From: Spirosoma radiotolerans
Lineage (GTDB): Bacteria > Bacteroidota > Bacteroidia > Cytophagales > Spirosomataceae
Length of the DNA stretch: 64,000 nucleotides
Direction: 5' to 3'
Assembly (NCBI RefSeq): GCF_000974425.1
Contig: NZ_CP010429.1
Coordinates: 6,278,501-6,342,500, forward strand
In this document: piece by piece, positions 53,192 to 61,718 of the stretch
Position numbering within the stretch: the first letter of the stretch is position 1
Layout of the letters: each line of letters starts with the position of its first letter
The notes under the pieces: model-generated
Seen by the model: only the letters and a program-made list of their open reading frames with translations
What the model was told of the DNA's origin: nothing
Databases searched by the model: none
Program-made: the position numbers and the translations under genes

Positions 53192-56100
53192 TTAAGCGTG
53201 TGATTCTTGAGTGGCGTTTTTATTCTGCTTAGGTTCTTCGTCTTTATTCCGAATTTTCGTTAGATATGAAATTTGTGGTCTCACGTTAATTTCTTCCAAC
53301 ACATGGAAAGCCCGACCTTCTCCTTCTACTTCAAGTAGTTTAGAAATTGTGCTTTCGGGATTGTTCATATCGCCAAAAACGATAGCATTAGTCGGACAAG
53401 ACTGAGCACAGGCTGTTTGAACTTCATCAGGCGCTAACCGACGGCGTTCTTTCTTCGCCGTTAGCTTGGTTTCCTGAATCCGTTGCACACAGAAAGAACA
53501 TTTTTCAATCACCCCACGTGAGCGCACAGTCACGTCAGGATTAATGACCATTTTACCAAGGTCATTATTGAAATGATAATCGTAATTATCGTTGTCAAAA
53601 TACTTGAACCAGTTGAACCTCCGTACTTTGTAAGGGCAGTTATTAGCGCAATAACGAGTACCTACACAACGGTTGTAAGTCATTTGGTTTAAGCCTTCTG
53701 TGCTGTGTGTCGTGGCTAAAACCGGACAAACCGTTTCGCAAGGAGCGTTGCTGCAGTGCTGGCAAAGCATTGGCTGAAACGTGACTTCAGGGTTAGCCGA
53801 AGCGACTTCCAGAGCGGAGTAATCTTCTGCTTCAGCATCGCTGCTATAGTAGCGGTCAATACGCATCCAGTGCATTTCACGCCGATTCAGTACTTCCTGA
53901 CGGCCAACAACCTGAATGTTATTCTCTGCGTTACAAGCTACGATACAAGTGCTACATCCAATGCAGGAATTCAAATCGATAACCATACCCCATGAGTGGT
54001 TTGGCTTACCGTAGCCATTCCACAAGGTGATATCTGTTGGGTCTGTTGGCCCTACGGACGTTTGAACTTTTGGCTTGTATCGACCAGCTTGTGAATCTTT
54101 CTGATAAGCAGCTAATCTAGCTTCCTGCAATACAGCCTTACGGCCCATTACGGTATCGTGGGTCTGCGTTTGGGCAATCTCATGCCGGCCGCTTGCTTTT
54201 TCAACTTTAGCACTAGTTGAGCCGTAGGTAACATAACCATTCGTTAATGTTACGAACGGGAAGGCATTTTTACCAACACCATTAGCAGCCCGACCCGCTT
54301 TCTCACGGCCATAACCAACGGCAATGGAAACAGTGTTGTCTGCCTGCCCAGGTTGAATCAGAACGGGTAGTTCTATTGACTTGCCATTCGCAGAAACCGT
54401 CACCAGATCATTTTGGGCCACACCCATATCCTTAGCCGTTTTCTGGGAAATAGCAGCGAAATTATCCCAGCAAGCTTTCGAAACTGGATCGGGTAGTTCC
54501 TGTAACCAAGGGTTGTTGGCCATCGACCCGGTACCAATTGCAAAGCTTTCGTACAACGCAAGCTCCATGCCTGTTGTCGGCTTGTACCGTTGCGCGATAC
54601 CGGCAGCCGCTTGGGCTACATTACCTGTGAAAGAGGCACCGCCCGCTACAGCCTGTCCTTTATTTGGTTCAAATACACCATCATTCAACGACTGTACCCA
54701 AAAAGCATCAAATGAGCTAAAGCCCGATGTTTTTGGGAAATAGTTGGTACGCCAATAATTTTTCAGATAAACCTGATAGTCACTTGGTTTACCAGCCCAT
54801 GTTAACAGACTTGTTTGGAATTGACGCGTTTTATAGATGAGGGTAATTGCTGGCTGCATGAGGCTGTAATAGCCCTGCTTTGGTTCAGCATCGTTCCACG
54901 ACTCTAAATAATGAGGAGCAGGCGTAATGTATTTGACTAACGAAGCCGTTTCATCAGCGCGGTCAGCAAACGACACAGATAGCGGAATTTTTGGCAGCGC
55001 TTCGGCTAATTCAGCACCTCTTGGATGATCGTATACTGGGTTGGCACCATAAAACAGAACAGCACCAACCTGACCAGCTTTTGCCTCATTGATGAAGGCG
55101 TTCATTTGCTGGTCATTACCCTGACGGTAATTGACGGGGGTATTCAGATCAATTGTCGTTCCATAGCTGCCTAACAAGCTATTCAACGCATTGACAACAA
55201 TCTGTACGTTTGGATCATTAGACCCCGCTAAAACTAACGCCTTGCCGCGTGACTTGGCTAGATCGTTAGCAGCTTTATCTAAGTTATCAACCGCCACCGA
55301 TGGCGTACTGATTGCGGTACCACCCAGTTTAGCCGCGACTTTGTTGTAAAGCGCTGCGACGACCAGCCCTTCCTGTGAAGGTTTGATCGGCGTCCGGTAA
55401 TCAGCATTAGCGCCCGACATGGACAAGCCTGTTTCAAACTGGTAATGGCGTGACATGGTTTTTTTGCCACCACCAATAGCACCAATCTTACGTGTTTTGG
55501 CGTAGTTCCCCATAAATTCGAGAGGAGCTATCCAGGTTCCCAAGAAATCAGCACCGATACTAACAATCGTTTCCGCTTTGCTTAAGTCATAGGAAGGAAT
55601 GACTGCTTTGCCAAACGACGCCTGATTAGCCTGTACAATGCCAAACACAGAGTTCGCATCATAAGTGATGTGCCGTACGGTTGGGTATTTAGCCGCAAAG
55701 TCAGCAATTACCGCTTTTGTAGCCGGACTGAGAATGGTTGACGATACTATTCGGATTGCACCACCTTTGCTAGCAACCGAGTTCAACTGGTTAACAATTT
55801 CACGATCGGCAGTAGCCCAATCGATATCTGTTTCACCACGCTTTGCTCCTTTTAGTTTATCGATGTCATACAGCGACAAAAGAGAAGCCTGAACACGAGC
55901 GGTAGTACCACCTCCTGTAATACTCGACTGCGGATTACCTTCTATTTTAATAGGCCGTCCCTCGCGGGTTTCTACTAAAATTGCGGCATAATCGCCCCCC
56001 TCAACATAGGTAGACGCGTAGTAATCAGAGATTGTAGGGAATGTAAACTCTGGCTTATTAATATAGGGAACAGCCTTGTGTACCGGCGTTTCGCAGGCAG

Positions 56101-56305
56101 CCAGTGATACAGCGGCCATACCAAAGCCCATTACTTTTAAAAAGTCACGGCGCTGGGTGTTTGAACCGCCGAGCAGACCGTCCAGGTCCTTCGATGATTC
56201 ACTCAGATCGGGGTTAGCAAATTCGCTATTGGCGTTCTTGACAAACGTCGCGTCATTGCGTAACTCCTCAACCCCTTTCCAATACCGTTTAGATGTATTT
56301 TCCAT
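53192..56305 (-). CDS. actB: Alternative complex III subunit ActB (molybdopterin oxidoreductase-like, iron-sulfur)
   Basis: A 1037-residue periplasmic subunit. Residues 52-57 read RRDFLK, a twin-arginine signal in a long N-terminal extension, with LAAC about Cys71. The first 700 residues resemble the molybdopterin-binding part of oxidoreductases but family members lack the cofactor. The C-terminal part is ferredoxin-like with several cysteine clusters: CIGCSTCIVAC, CQHCSNAPCETVC, CVGTRYCANNC and CSFCVQR, for three [4Fe-4S] and one [3Fe-4S] centres. ATG 56305 is preferred over a TTG at 56323. Confidence 0.93.
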   Translation of the reverse strand: MENTSKRYWKGVEELRNDATFVKNANSEFANPDLSESSKDLDGLLGGSNTQRRDFLKVMGFGMAAVSLAACETPVHKAVPYINKPEFTFPTISDYYASTYVEGGDYAAILVETREGRPIKIEGNPQSSITGGGTTARVQASLLSLYDIDKLKGAKRGETDIDWATADREIVNQLNSVASKGGAIRIVSSTILSPATKAVIADFAAKYPTVRHITYDANSVFGIVQANQASFGKAVIPSYDLSKAETIVSIGADFLGTWIAPLEFMGNYAKTRKIGAIGGGKKTMSRHYQFETGLSMSGANADYRTPIKPSQEGLVVAALYNKVAAKLGGTAISTPSVAVDNLDKAANDLAKSRGKALVLAGSNDPNVQIVVNALNSLLGSYGTTIDLNTPVNYRQGNDQQMNAFINEAKAGQVGAVLFYGANPVYDHPRGAELAEALPKIPLSVSFADRADETASLVKYITPAPHYLESWNDAEPKQGYYSLMQPAITLIYKTRQFQTSLLTWAGKPSDYQVYLKNYWRTNYFPKTSGFSSFDAFWVQSLNDGVFEPNKGQAVAGGASFTGNVAQAAAGIAQRYKPTTGMELALYESFAIGTGSMANNPWLQELPDPVSKACWDNFAAISQKTAKDMGVAQNDLVTVSANGKSIELPVLIQPGQADNTVSIAVGYGREKAGRAANGVGKNAFPFVTLTNGYVTYGSTSAKVEKASGRHEIAQTQTHDTVMGRKAVLQEARLAAYQKDSQAGRYKPKVQTSVGPTDPTDITLWNGYGKPNHSWGMVIDLNSCIGCSTCIVACNAENNIQVVGRQEVLNRREMHWMRIDRYYSSDAEAEDYSALEVASANPEVTFQPMLCQHCSNAPCETVCPVLATTHSTEGLNQMTYNRCVGTRYCANNCPYKVRRFNWFKYFDNDNYDYHFNNDLGKMVINPDVTVRSRGVIEKCSFCVQRIQETKLTAKKERRRLAPDEVQTACAQSCPTNAIVFGDMNNPESTISKLLEVEGEGRAFHVLEEINVRPQISYLTKIRNKDEEPKQNKNATQESHA

Positions 56306-56398
56306 GCGTGTTGTATGCGGCAATGGTTAAAATGAGTAATGTATACAGTGAGATCAACCAAGAGTCAATAGCGCTCCTGACGTTCGTGATACATTAAA

Positions 56399-57697
56399 TT
56401 AATAGTGACATTTAGAACATTCCAGACCACCGATGTTCGCTACTTTGAGCGGCTCTTTACTTTCCTTGCGGTGCAAAGCGACCAGCTTGTCATAGTATGC
56501 GTTGTCTTTGGTGTTAACTTCCGTACGACGGTGGCAATCGATACACCAGCCCATCGTTAACGACGAGCGCTGTTCAACTACTTCCATTTGCTCAATGGCA
56601 CCGTGACAAGTCTGGCATTGTACGTTACCCACGTTTACGTGTTGAGCGTGGTTGAAGTAAGCCAGATCAGGTAGGTTGTGCACCCGAACCCACTCGATAG
56701 GTTGGTTATTTTCAATAGCCGCGTAGATTTTCTGAATTTCCGGCGACTCTTTCTTAATGACGCCATGGCAGTTCATACAGATGTTTGCCGATGGGATCGT
56801 TGCACTCTTACCTTTGTTAACGCCTGTGTGGCAGTAGTTACAGTCAATTTTGTACTGACCTGCGTGTAGTTTGTGCGAGTAAGCAATCGGCTGCTTTGGT
56901 GCATAACCCTGTTGGATACCTACACCATAAGCCCCATCGATGGTCGCTTTGGTAACGACCAGTAGAAACAACCAGATGACAATCGAACGAAGGGTTGTGT
57001 TGTTGAATGCATCTGACAAACCTGTTTTGATGCGTTGGCCTAGTGAACCGACTGGCTGTGTGCCGTCAACCGTTGCAGGGGTTACAGCTTTCGATAGAAT
57101 TGTGACGATCGCTAATAATACGCCAAGCACCAGTAACATAACAATCAGTAATGCCACCAGAACAAAGGTGAACAGTTCCGATGGGCCACCGCTTGTTGAT
57201 GGACCAGACCCACCAGGGCCACCGGCATTTTTAGAGTCTTTTTCCCCAGCAACTGCGGCAGCCTGTGCAGGTTTACCTTGCTGATCAATATAAGCCAGAA
57301 TGCCATCAATGTCTGCATCCGTTAAGTTCGGGAAGCTCGACATTTGTACTTTACCATTGGCGTTGAAAACCTGGTTTGCATAGGCATCCCCTGAGGCAAT
57401 CACCGCCGATGAATTTCTGATCCACTTGTGTAACCAGTCTTTGCTGGGTGCCCGTCCTTCAATTCCTTTCAGACCAGGACCAACAACTTTCTCATCGGTT
57501 ACCGCATGGCACTGTGCACAGTTATTTGTGAACAGTGATTTCCCTTTTTCGGCATCACCACCGCCCCCAGCAGGGGCTGCCGCACCTGCAGCTGGAGCAC
57601 CACCGGCTGCTGCATCCTGCGCTTTCACTTGGCTGTTGGAAACCAACAGTGTCAGCGATAGAACAATAGCCACGCAAAGCTTATAGAAGCGACTCAT
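56399..57697 (-). CDS. actA: Alternative complex III subunit ActA with fused N-terminal cytochrome c domain
   Basis: A 432-residue multihaem protein. A signal peptide (MSRFYKLCVAIVLSL, ending in KAQ) precedes an N-terminal monohaem domain with CAQCH, then a membrane helix (LVALLIVMLLVLGVLLAIV), and a pentahaem part with CNYCH, CMNCH, CQTCH, CIDCH and CSKCH: six haem sites in all. ATG 57697 is chosen for the signal peptide; upstream ATGs at 57745 and 57730 would add residues. It is the first gene of the operon. Confidence 0.9.
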   Translation of the reverse strand: MSRFYKLCVAIVLSLTLLVSNSQVKAQDAAAGGAPAAGAAAPAGGGGDAEKGKSLFTNNCAQCHAVTDEKVVGPGLKGIEGRAPSKDWLHKWIRNSSAVIASGDAYANQVFNANGKVQMSSFPNLTDADIDGILAYIDQQGKPAQAAAVAGEKDSKNAGGPGGSGPSTSGGPSELFTFVLVALLIVMLLVLGVLLAIVTILSKAVTPATVDGTQPVGSLGQRIKTGLSDAFNNTTLRSIVIWLFLLVVTKATIDGAYGVGIQQGYAPKQPIAYSHKLHAGQYKIDCNYCHTGVNKGKSATIPSANICMNCHGVIKKESPEIQKIYAAIENNQPIEWVRVHNLPDLAYFNHAQHVNVGNVQCQTCHGAIEQMEVVEQRSSLTMGWCIDCHRRTEVNTKDNAYYDKLVALHRKESKEPLKVANIGGLECSKCHY

Positions 57698-57757
57698 TTT
57701 ATGAACTATATTTATTGAGTTGATTGACATAATCACCACCGCCATTTTATTAGCGCC

Positions 57758-57789
57758 CAAAAGTACGACACGATTGCTGTATAGTCAAA
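57758..57789 (-). promoter_or_regulatory. Promoter of the act-cta operon (TTTG-N20-TACTTTTG)
   Basis: On the minus strand TTTG (plus CAAA at 57786-57789) is followed after 20 bases by TACTTTTG (plus CAAAAGTA at 57758-57765). Both elements and the spacing fit the Bacteroidetes sigma-A promoter. Transcription should start near 57751, giving a 54-base leader before ATG 57697. Confidence 0.75.
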
Positions 57790-57897
57790 ACTTGCTCTTT
57801 AGTTATTTGATTGCCTATTTTATTTATATTGTTTCTAATTAACAAGCCAGTTAAAGCCTAAAATCGGGGTCTGGATTTAATCTTTTTCTAACAAAAA

Positions 57898-57949
57898 AAA
57901 GTGCCATTTGACCGGTTCTCGTCCGAGAATGTTAGTCAAATGGCACTTT
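57898..57949 (-). terminator. Terminator after tRNA-Cys
   Basis: Arms 57898-57912 and 57935-57949 pair perfectly over 15 bp; the loop holds a second small hairpin (57916-57929). On the minus strand the stem is followed by an eight-base T-run, an intrinsic terminator for the tRNA transcript. Confidence 0.85.
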
Positions 57950-57958
57950 ATATAAGGG

Positions 57959-58029
57959 AGGTTCCGAGCGGATTCGAACCGCTGTACGAGGTTTTGCAGA
58001 CCACTGCCTAGCCACTCGGCCACGGAACC
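57959..58029 (-). tRNA. tRNA-Cys (anticodon GCA)
   Basis: A 71-base cloverleaf on the minus strand. The acceptor stem GGTTCCG (from 58029) pairs with CGGAACC, the anticodon loop reads CTGCAAAA giving GCA, the T arm has GGTTCGAATCC, and the discriminator base is U, the known identity base for cysteine. The CCA end is not encoded. Confidence 0.95.
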
Positions 58030-58070
58030 CTATTGAATTGAATTAAGCGCAGGTCGCCAATTCGGGAGTG

Positions 58071-58078
58071 CAAACATA
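58071..58078 (-). promoter_or_regulatory. Possible -7 element (TATGTTTG) for tRNA-Cys
   Basis: Matches TAnnTTTG on the minus strand, 41 bases before the tRNA 5' end. I do not see a clear -33 TTG at the usual distance. Confidence 0.45.
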
Positions 58079-58114
58079 CGATTTTATCTTGTATAAGGAA
58101 ACTCTTCTTTAAAA

Positions 58115-58148
58115 AAATGCCCCTAAGCCAAAAAGGTTAGGGGCATTT
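58115..58148 (-). terminator. Terminator of rpsA
   Basis: Arms 58115-58126 and 58137-58148 pair perfectly; on the minus strand the stem ends in an A/T-rich run beginning TTTT. It sits 26 bases past the rpsA stop. Confidence 0.85.
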
Positions 58149-58174
58149 CGTTCGTACGAAGTAAGCTATTTAGC

Positions 58175-59962
58175 CTAGTTCCGGCCTTCCAGTTGCTCTT
58201 TCAGAGCTGCCAGAGCGTCCAGATCGCCAAGCGTAGCACCACGTTCGGCCTGAGCCGGTGCTGAAGCTGCCTTTGGTGCAGCGGCTTTCGGTGCTTTTGC
58301 TTCTTTTACGGGTTCATTTTTCTCCTGCCACGTTTTGGTGTGCGAGAGCATGATCCGCTTTTCTTCTTTCGAGAACTCCGTTACTTTAAAGTCAAGTGAT
58401 TCACCAACTTCAGCGAAGGTACCATCTTCTTTACCCAGATTCTTGAGCGACGAGAAGCCTTCGATACCATAAGGTAGTTCGAGGGTAGCCATCTTGTCGT
58501 TTTTGTTCAGAATCGTACAACGGTGAATGGTGCCAACGGCGAATACGGTTTCAAACGTATCCCATGGGTTCTCTTCGAGTTGTTTGTGGCCCAGTGCCAA
58601 ACGACGGTTGTCAACGTCCAGCTCCAATACCACAACTTCGAGTTCGTCACCAACTTTGATGAAGTCCGAAGGGTGTTTCACCTTTTTCGTCCAGGATAGA
58701 TCCGATACGTGTACCAGACCATCAATGCCCTCTTCCAGTTCAAGGAACAGACCGAAGTTGGTCAGGTTACGTACCATGCCTTTATGCTTGGTACCAACGG
58801 CGTATTTTGTACGCAGTTCAGGACGAGTCCAGGGATCTTCCGTCAGTTGTTTGATGCCTAACGACATTTTGCGGTCGTTACGATCCAGTGTCAACACTTG
58901 TGCTTCAACTTCATCACCAACTTTCAGGAACTCCTGTGGGTTACGCAAGTGCTGCGACCACGACATCTCCGATACGTGGATCAGACCTTCTACACCCGGC
59001 TGAATTTCGAGGAACGCGCCGTAATCGGCTACGTTTACGATTTTGCCTTTCACTTTCGAGCCAAGCTGAATGTCTTCAGCCAGAGCATCCCAAGGGTGAG
59101 CCTGGAGTTGCTTCATGCCCAGCGAAATACGTTTCTTGTCTTCGTCGAAGTCAAGAACAACCACGTTGACCTTCTGGTCGAGGTGCAGTACTTCGGATGG
59201 GTGGCTGATGCGGCCCCACGAAATATCCGTGATGTGCAGCAGACCATCTACGCCACCAAGATCGATAAACACACCGAAGTTTGTCATGTTCTTGATAACG
59301 CCTTCCAGTACCTGACCTTTTTCGAGGTTGTTCAGGATTTGAGCGCGTTGTGCTTCAAGGTCTTTCTCGATCAGGACTTTATGCGAAACAACTACGTTGT
59401 CATTAGCATAATTGATCTTGACGACTTTAACCTCCATTTTCTTGCCAACGAACACATCGAAGTCGCGAATTGGCTTCACGTCGATTTGCGAGCCAGGTAA
59501 GAACGCTTCGATGCTGAAAATATCAACAATCAGTCCACCTTTCGTCCGGCGCTTCACGAAACCATCGATAACGAGGTCTTCATCCAGCGCACGTTGGATT
59601 TTCTGCCAGGCTGTGATCACTTTCGCCTTCTTGCGCGACAGAACCAGCTGACCGTTCGGGTCTTCCTGATTTTCTACGTAAACTTCAATTTCATCACCCA
59701 TCTTCAGGTCCGGCATATCCCGGAATTCAGAAGCTGGCACTAAGCCATCCGACTTGAAGCCGATGTTGAGTAGTACTTCCCGATCCGTTATCCCAACGAC
59801 GGTTCCCATAACCACTTCTTTTTCTTTAACTTCCGACAGTGTATTGTCGTAAAGTTCCAACATCCGGTTGTGTTCTTCAACCGAATAGCCGCTTCCAAAC
59901 CCTTTGTTGTCTGCCCGGTCCCAATCAAATGCCGGCAGTTCGCGTTGCTGCGTTTTGCTCAT
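58175..59962 (-). CDS. rpsA: 30S ribosomal protein S1
   Basis: A 595-residue protein with six S1 (OB-fold) repeats, recognisable from GVVTGI/GFVKRRTKGGLIVD/GVIKNMTNFGVFIDLGGVDGLLHITDISW and similar. S1 helps unfold mRNA for initiation; it matters in Bacteroidetes where Shine-Dalgarno use is weak. The Ala/Pro/Lys-rich C-terminus is disordered. The leader holds possible regulatory hairpins. Confidence 0.95.
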   Translation of the reverse strand: MSKTQQRELPAFDWDRADNKGFGSGYSVEEHNRMLELYDNTLSEVKEKEVVMGTVVGITDREVLLNIGFKSDGLVPASEFRDMPDLKMGDEIEVYVENQEDPNGQLVLSRKKAKVITAWQKIQRALDEDLVIDGFVKRRTKGGLIVDIFSIEAFLPGSQIDVKPIRDFDVFVGKKMEVKVVKINYANDNVVVSHKVLIEKDLEAQRAQILNNLEKGQVLEGVIKNMTNFGVFIDLGGVDGLLHITDISWGRISHPSEVLHLDQKVNVVVLDFDEDKKRISLGMKQLQAHPWDALAEDIQLGSKVKGKIVNVADYGAFLEIQPGVEGLIHVSEMSWSQHLRNPQEFLKVGDEVEAQVLTLDRNDRKMSLGIKQLTEDPWTRPELRTKYAVGTKHKGMVRNLTNFGLFLELEEGIDGLVHVSDLSWTKKVKHPSDFIKVGDELEVVVLELDVDNRRLALGHKQLEENPWDTFETVFAVGTIHRCTILNKNDKMATLELPYGIEGFSSLKNLGKEDGTFAEVGESLDFKVTEFSKEEKRIMLSHTKTWQEKNEPVKEAKAPKAAAPKAASAPAQAERGATLGDLDALAALKEQLEGRN

Positions 59963-59976
59963 AAAAAAATGTTTCC

Positions 59977-60015
59977 TGACCCGCTCAGTACATCAGTCCG
60001 TGGGTCAATGGCGGG
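59977..60015 (-). promoter_or_regulatory. rpsA leader with two mutually exclusive hairpins
   Basis: TGACCC (59977-59982) can pair with GGGTCA (60002-60007), and the overlapping CCCGC (59980-59984) can pair with GCGGG (60011-60015). The shared CCC means only one can form. The segment lies 15-55 bases before the rpsA start, so either state could change initiation, by analogy with autoregulation of E. coli rpsA. Confidence 0.4.
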
Positions 60016-60057
60016 CTGACTTTAGTTGTAAATTTTTTCCCTTTCGGAAAAGGACTG

Positions 60058-60065
60058 CAAAGATA
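60058..60065 (-). promoter_or_regulatory. Possible -7 element (TATCTTTG) of rpsA
   Basis: Matches TAnnTTTG on the minus strand, 96 bases before the rpsA ATG. No good -33 TTG is seen at the usual distance. Confidence 0.45.
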
Positions 60066-60130
60066 GCAATTGGTTTCCATAAAAAGTTTCGCCAGAGGCA
60101 AAACTCTTTGATGTTGAGGGCCGAAGACAA

Positions 60131-60201
60131 AAAAAGCAGCGGGTGGAGCAGGTAAACCAGGCACAAACCGCCCGCATCACCTACTCCACCCGCTGCTTTT
60201 T
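60131..60201 (-). terminator. 23-bp hairpin after the HNH gene
   Basis: Arms 60131-60153 and 60179-60201 pair at 22 of 23 positions; the other is C-A on the plus strand but U-G on the minus strand, matching the HNH gene. The minus-strand stem ends in a T-run. Confidence 0.85.
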
Positions 60202-60219
60202 CCTTCTCGACGGATAGCC

Positions 60220-60735
60220 CTATTTAAAGGCCTTTTCCTTTTTGGTTAAAAATGGCATCCAGCTTTGTTCAAGGGAACCCGAAAATTCACGCAGGAACAC
60301 CAGAAATGTTGGCTTAAAGGGCCGCTGTCGTAACTTGAGATTAGCCTCTTCAGGCGTGTAGTCACCCTTGCGTGAATTACACCGCTTGCAGGCCGTGGTC
60401 AGGTTGTCCCAACTAGTTTTGCCTCCCCGCGACTTTGGTAACACATGGTCGAGAGTTAGATCGTCCGTAGTTCCGCAGTACTGGCAGTGATGACCATCCC
60501 GTTTGAATATATTCTGCCGAGTGAGCATGACCCCTTTGTAGGGTAAACTTATGTATCGATGCAGGCGAATGACCGATGGCATCGGATACTCCGCCGAAAC
60601 AGTACGGAGCATAAATTGCTCCGATTCAGCTACGAGTTCGGCTTTGTCTAAATAAACCAGCAAAAATGCTTTGGGAACGGAGCAGATGCTGAAGGCACTG
60701 TAATCTTGGTTTAAGACTAATACTTTCCTACCCAT
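60220..60735 (-). CDS. HNH endonuclease
   Basis: A 171-residue protein with a HNH domain: CQYCGTTDDLTLDHVLPKSRGGKTSWDNL and CKRCNSRKGDY provide the zinc and catalytic residues. The N-terminal part (GRKVLVLNQDYSAFSICS) is a conserved extension of this housekeeping-type HNH family in Bacteroidetes. The physiological target is unknown. ATG 60735 is preferred over a TTG at 60765. Confidence 0.88.
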   Translation of the reverse strand: MGRKVLVLNQDYSAFSICSVPKAFLLVYLDKAELVAESEQFMLRTVSAEYPMPSVIRLHRYISLPYKGVMLTRQNIFKRDGHHCQYCGTTDDLTLDHVLPKSRGGKTSWDNLTTACKRCNSRKGDYTPEEANLKLRQRPFKPTFLVFLREFSGSLEQSWMPFLTKKEKAFK

Positions 60736-60911
60736 ATTGCGTTTAGAGCCTCTGTACGGTAGCAAGTTACAGAGTTATCCACATATCGGCAATACTTGTG
60801 AAAAATATATCAGGCCATACCGAGTGAAAACAAAACTCAGGTAACATAGTCAAAAAGCCCGTAAGGACTATTTTACCCTACTTGGTCACTAGTTTTTTGC
60901 CATAAATTGCC

Positions 60912-61373
60912 CTAATAGCGCTCCCGTTGCATCTCCCGCTCGACGTCGCGCTCTTTAATGCTGTCGCGTTTATCGAACAGCTTTTTACCCTTTGCCAGCG
61001 CAATATCGACCTTGGCAAAGCCGCGCTCATTCGTGAACATGCGGATCGGTACCATAGTCAGGCCCTGGTCTTTCAATTTTTCAGCAAGCCGTCTGATCTC
61101 CCGCTTTGTCAGCAGCAGTTTACGGTCCCGAAGAGGCTCGTGGTTATAATGAGTGCCTTCGGTATAGACCGCAATGCTCATCTGACGAATAAAAAGCTCT
61201 TCGCCATGAATTAGGCAATAGGCATCCTGCAAGTTCACTTTCCCCTGCCGAACCGATTTTATTTCGGTACCCGTCAGAACGATACCAGCGGTATACGTCT
61301 CTAAAAACGAATACTCGAAGGAAGCCCGACGATTTCGGATATCAACTTGTTTAACAATAGACGCAGAAGCCAT
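60912..61373 (-). CDS. smpB: SsrA-binding protein
   Basis: A 153-residue OB-fold protein that binds tmRNA and brings it to stalled ribosomes. Motifs: NRRASFEYSFLETYTAGIVLTGTEIKSVR and the basic tail KRDSIKERDVEREM. The ssrA gene itself is not in the window. Confidence 0.95.
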   Translation of the reverse strand: MASASIVKQVDIRNRRASFEYSFLETYTAGIVLTGTEIKSVRQGKVNLQDAYCLIHGEELFIRQMSIAVYTEGTHYNHEPLRDRKLLLTKREIRRLAEKLKDQGLTMVPIRMFTNERGFAKVDIALAKGKKLFDKRDSIKERDVEREMQRERY

Positions 61374-61555
61374 GTATGGATGTAGGATATATGATGTTGG
61401 ATATATGACGCACGGTCTGTTTCCAACAGGCTAAATAATGAATCGGGCTACTGAAGTAACCCGGTAAGAGCAGGAACATCTGAAAAGTAAGAGAGGTTTA
61501 CCGAAGCTGAAAAATTTGATAAGCCTACCTGCATTGAGTTTAATAGAATACCATT

Positions 61556-61624
61556 TACACCGGATTGAAACCCGGCGTAAATGATAACACGAATTGCCTT
61601 GCGCCGGGTTGAAACCCGGTGTAA
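61556..61624. repeat. Pair of inverted CCGGGTTGAAACCCGG-type units
   Basis: Two copies of a near-palindromic unit (CACCGGATTGAAACCCGG and CCGGGTTGAAACCCGGTG) lie in opposite orientation about 24 bases apart, so the whole can also fold as one larger hairpin. The motif looks like a dispersed intergenic repeat. Confidence 0.5.
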
Positions 61625-61654
61625 TGTAACATAGGCTTGTTCAACCAGAAACGA

Positions 61655-61688
61655 ATCCGGCTACCAAACTTTCGTTTAGTAGCCGGAT
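61655..61688 (-). terminator. 15-bp terminator after the OmpH-like gene
   Basis: Arms 61655-61669 and 61674-61688 pair; the single imperfect position (C-A on plus) is a U-G wobble on the minus strand. It lies 30 bases past the stop. Confidence 0.8.
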
Positions 61689-61718
61689 GAGTCAGGCAAT
61701 TGTCAGGAACGACAGGAT

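Larger units (their letters stand above)
61374..61718. other. Gene-free interval between smpB and the OmpH-like gene
   Basis: About 345 bases with no convincing frame. It holds a short direct repeat (GGATATATGA at 61384 and 61399), the repeat pair at 61556-61624 and the terminator at 61655-61688; nothing else is apparent. Confidence 0.5.

Noticed and set aside
53192..56305. ActB as a true molybdenum enzyme served by the nearby mogA
   Set aside because: ActB proteins are known to lack the cofactor, and the act gene order here identifies it as ActB; mogA is 26 kb away.
61384..61408. Direct repeat GGATATATGA as a start of a CRISPR or iteron array
   Set aside because: Only two copies, 15 bases apart, in an AT-rich spacer.
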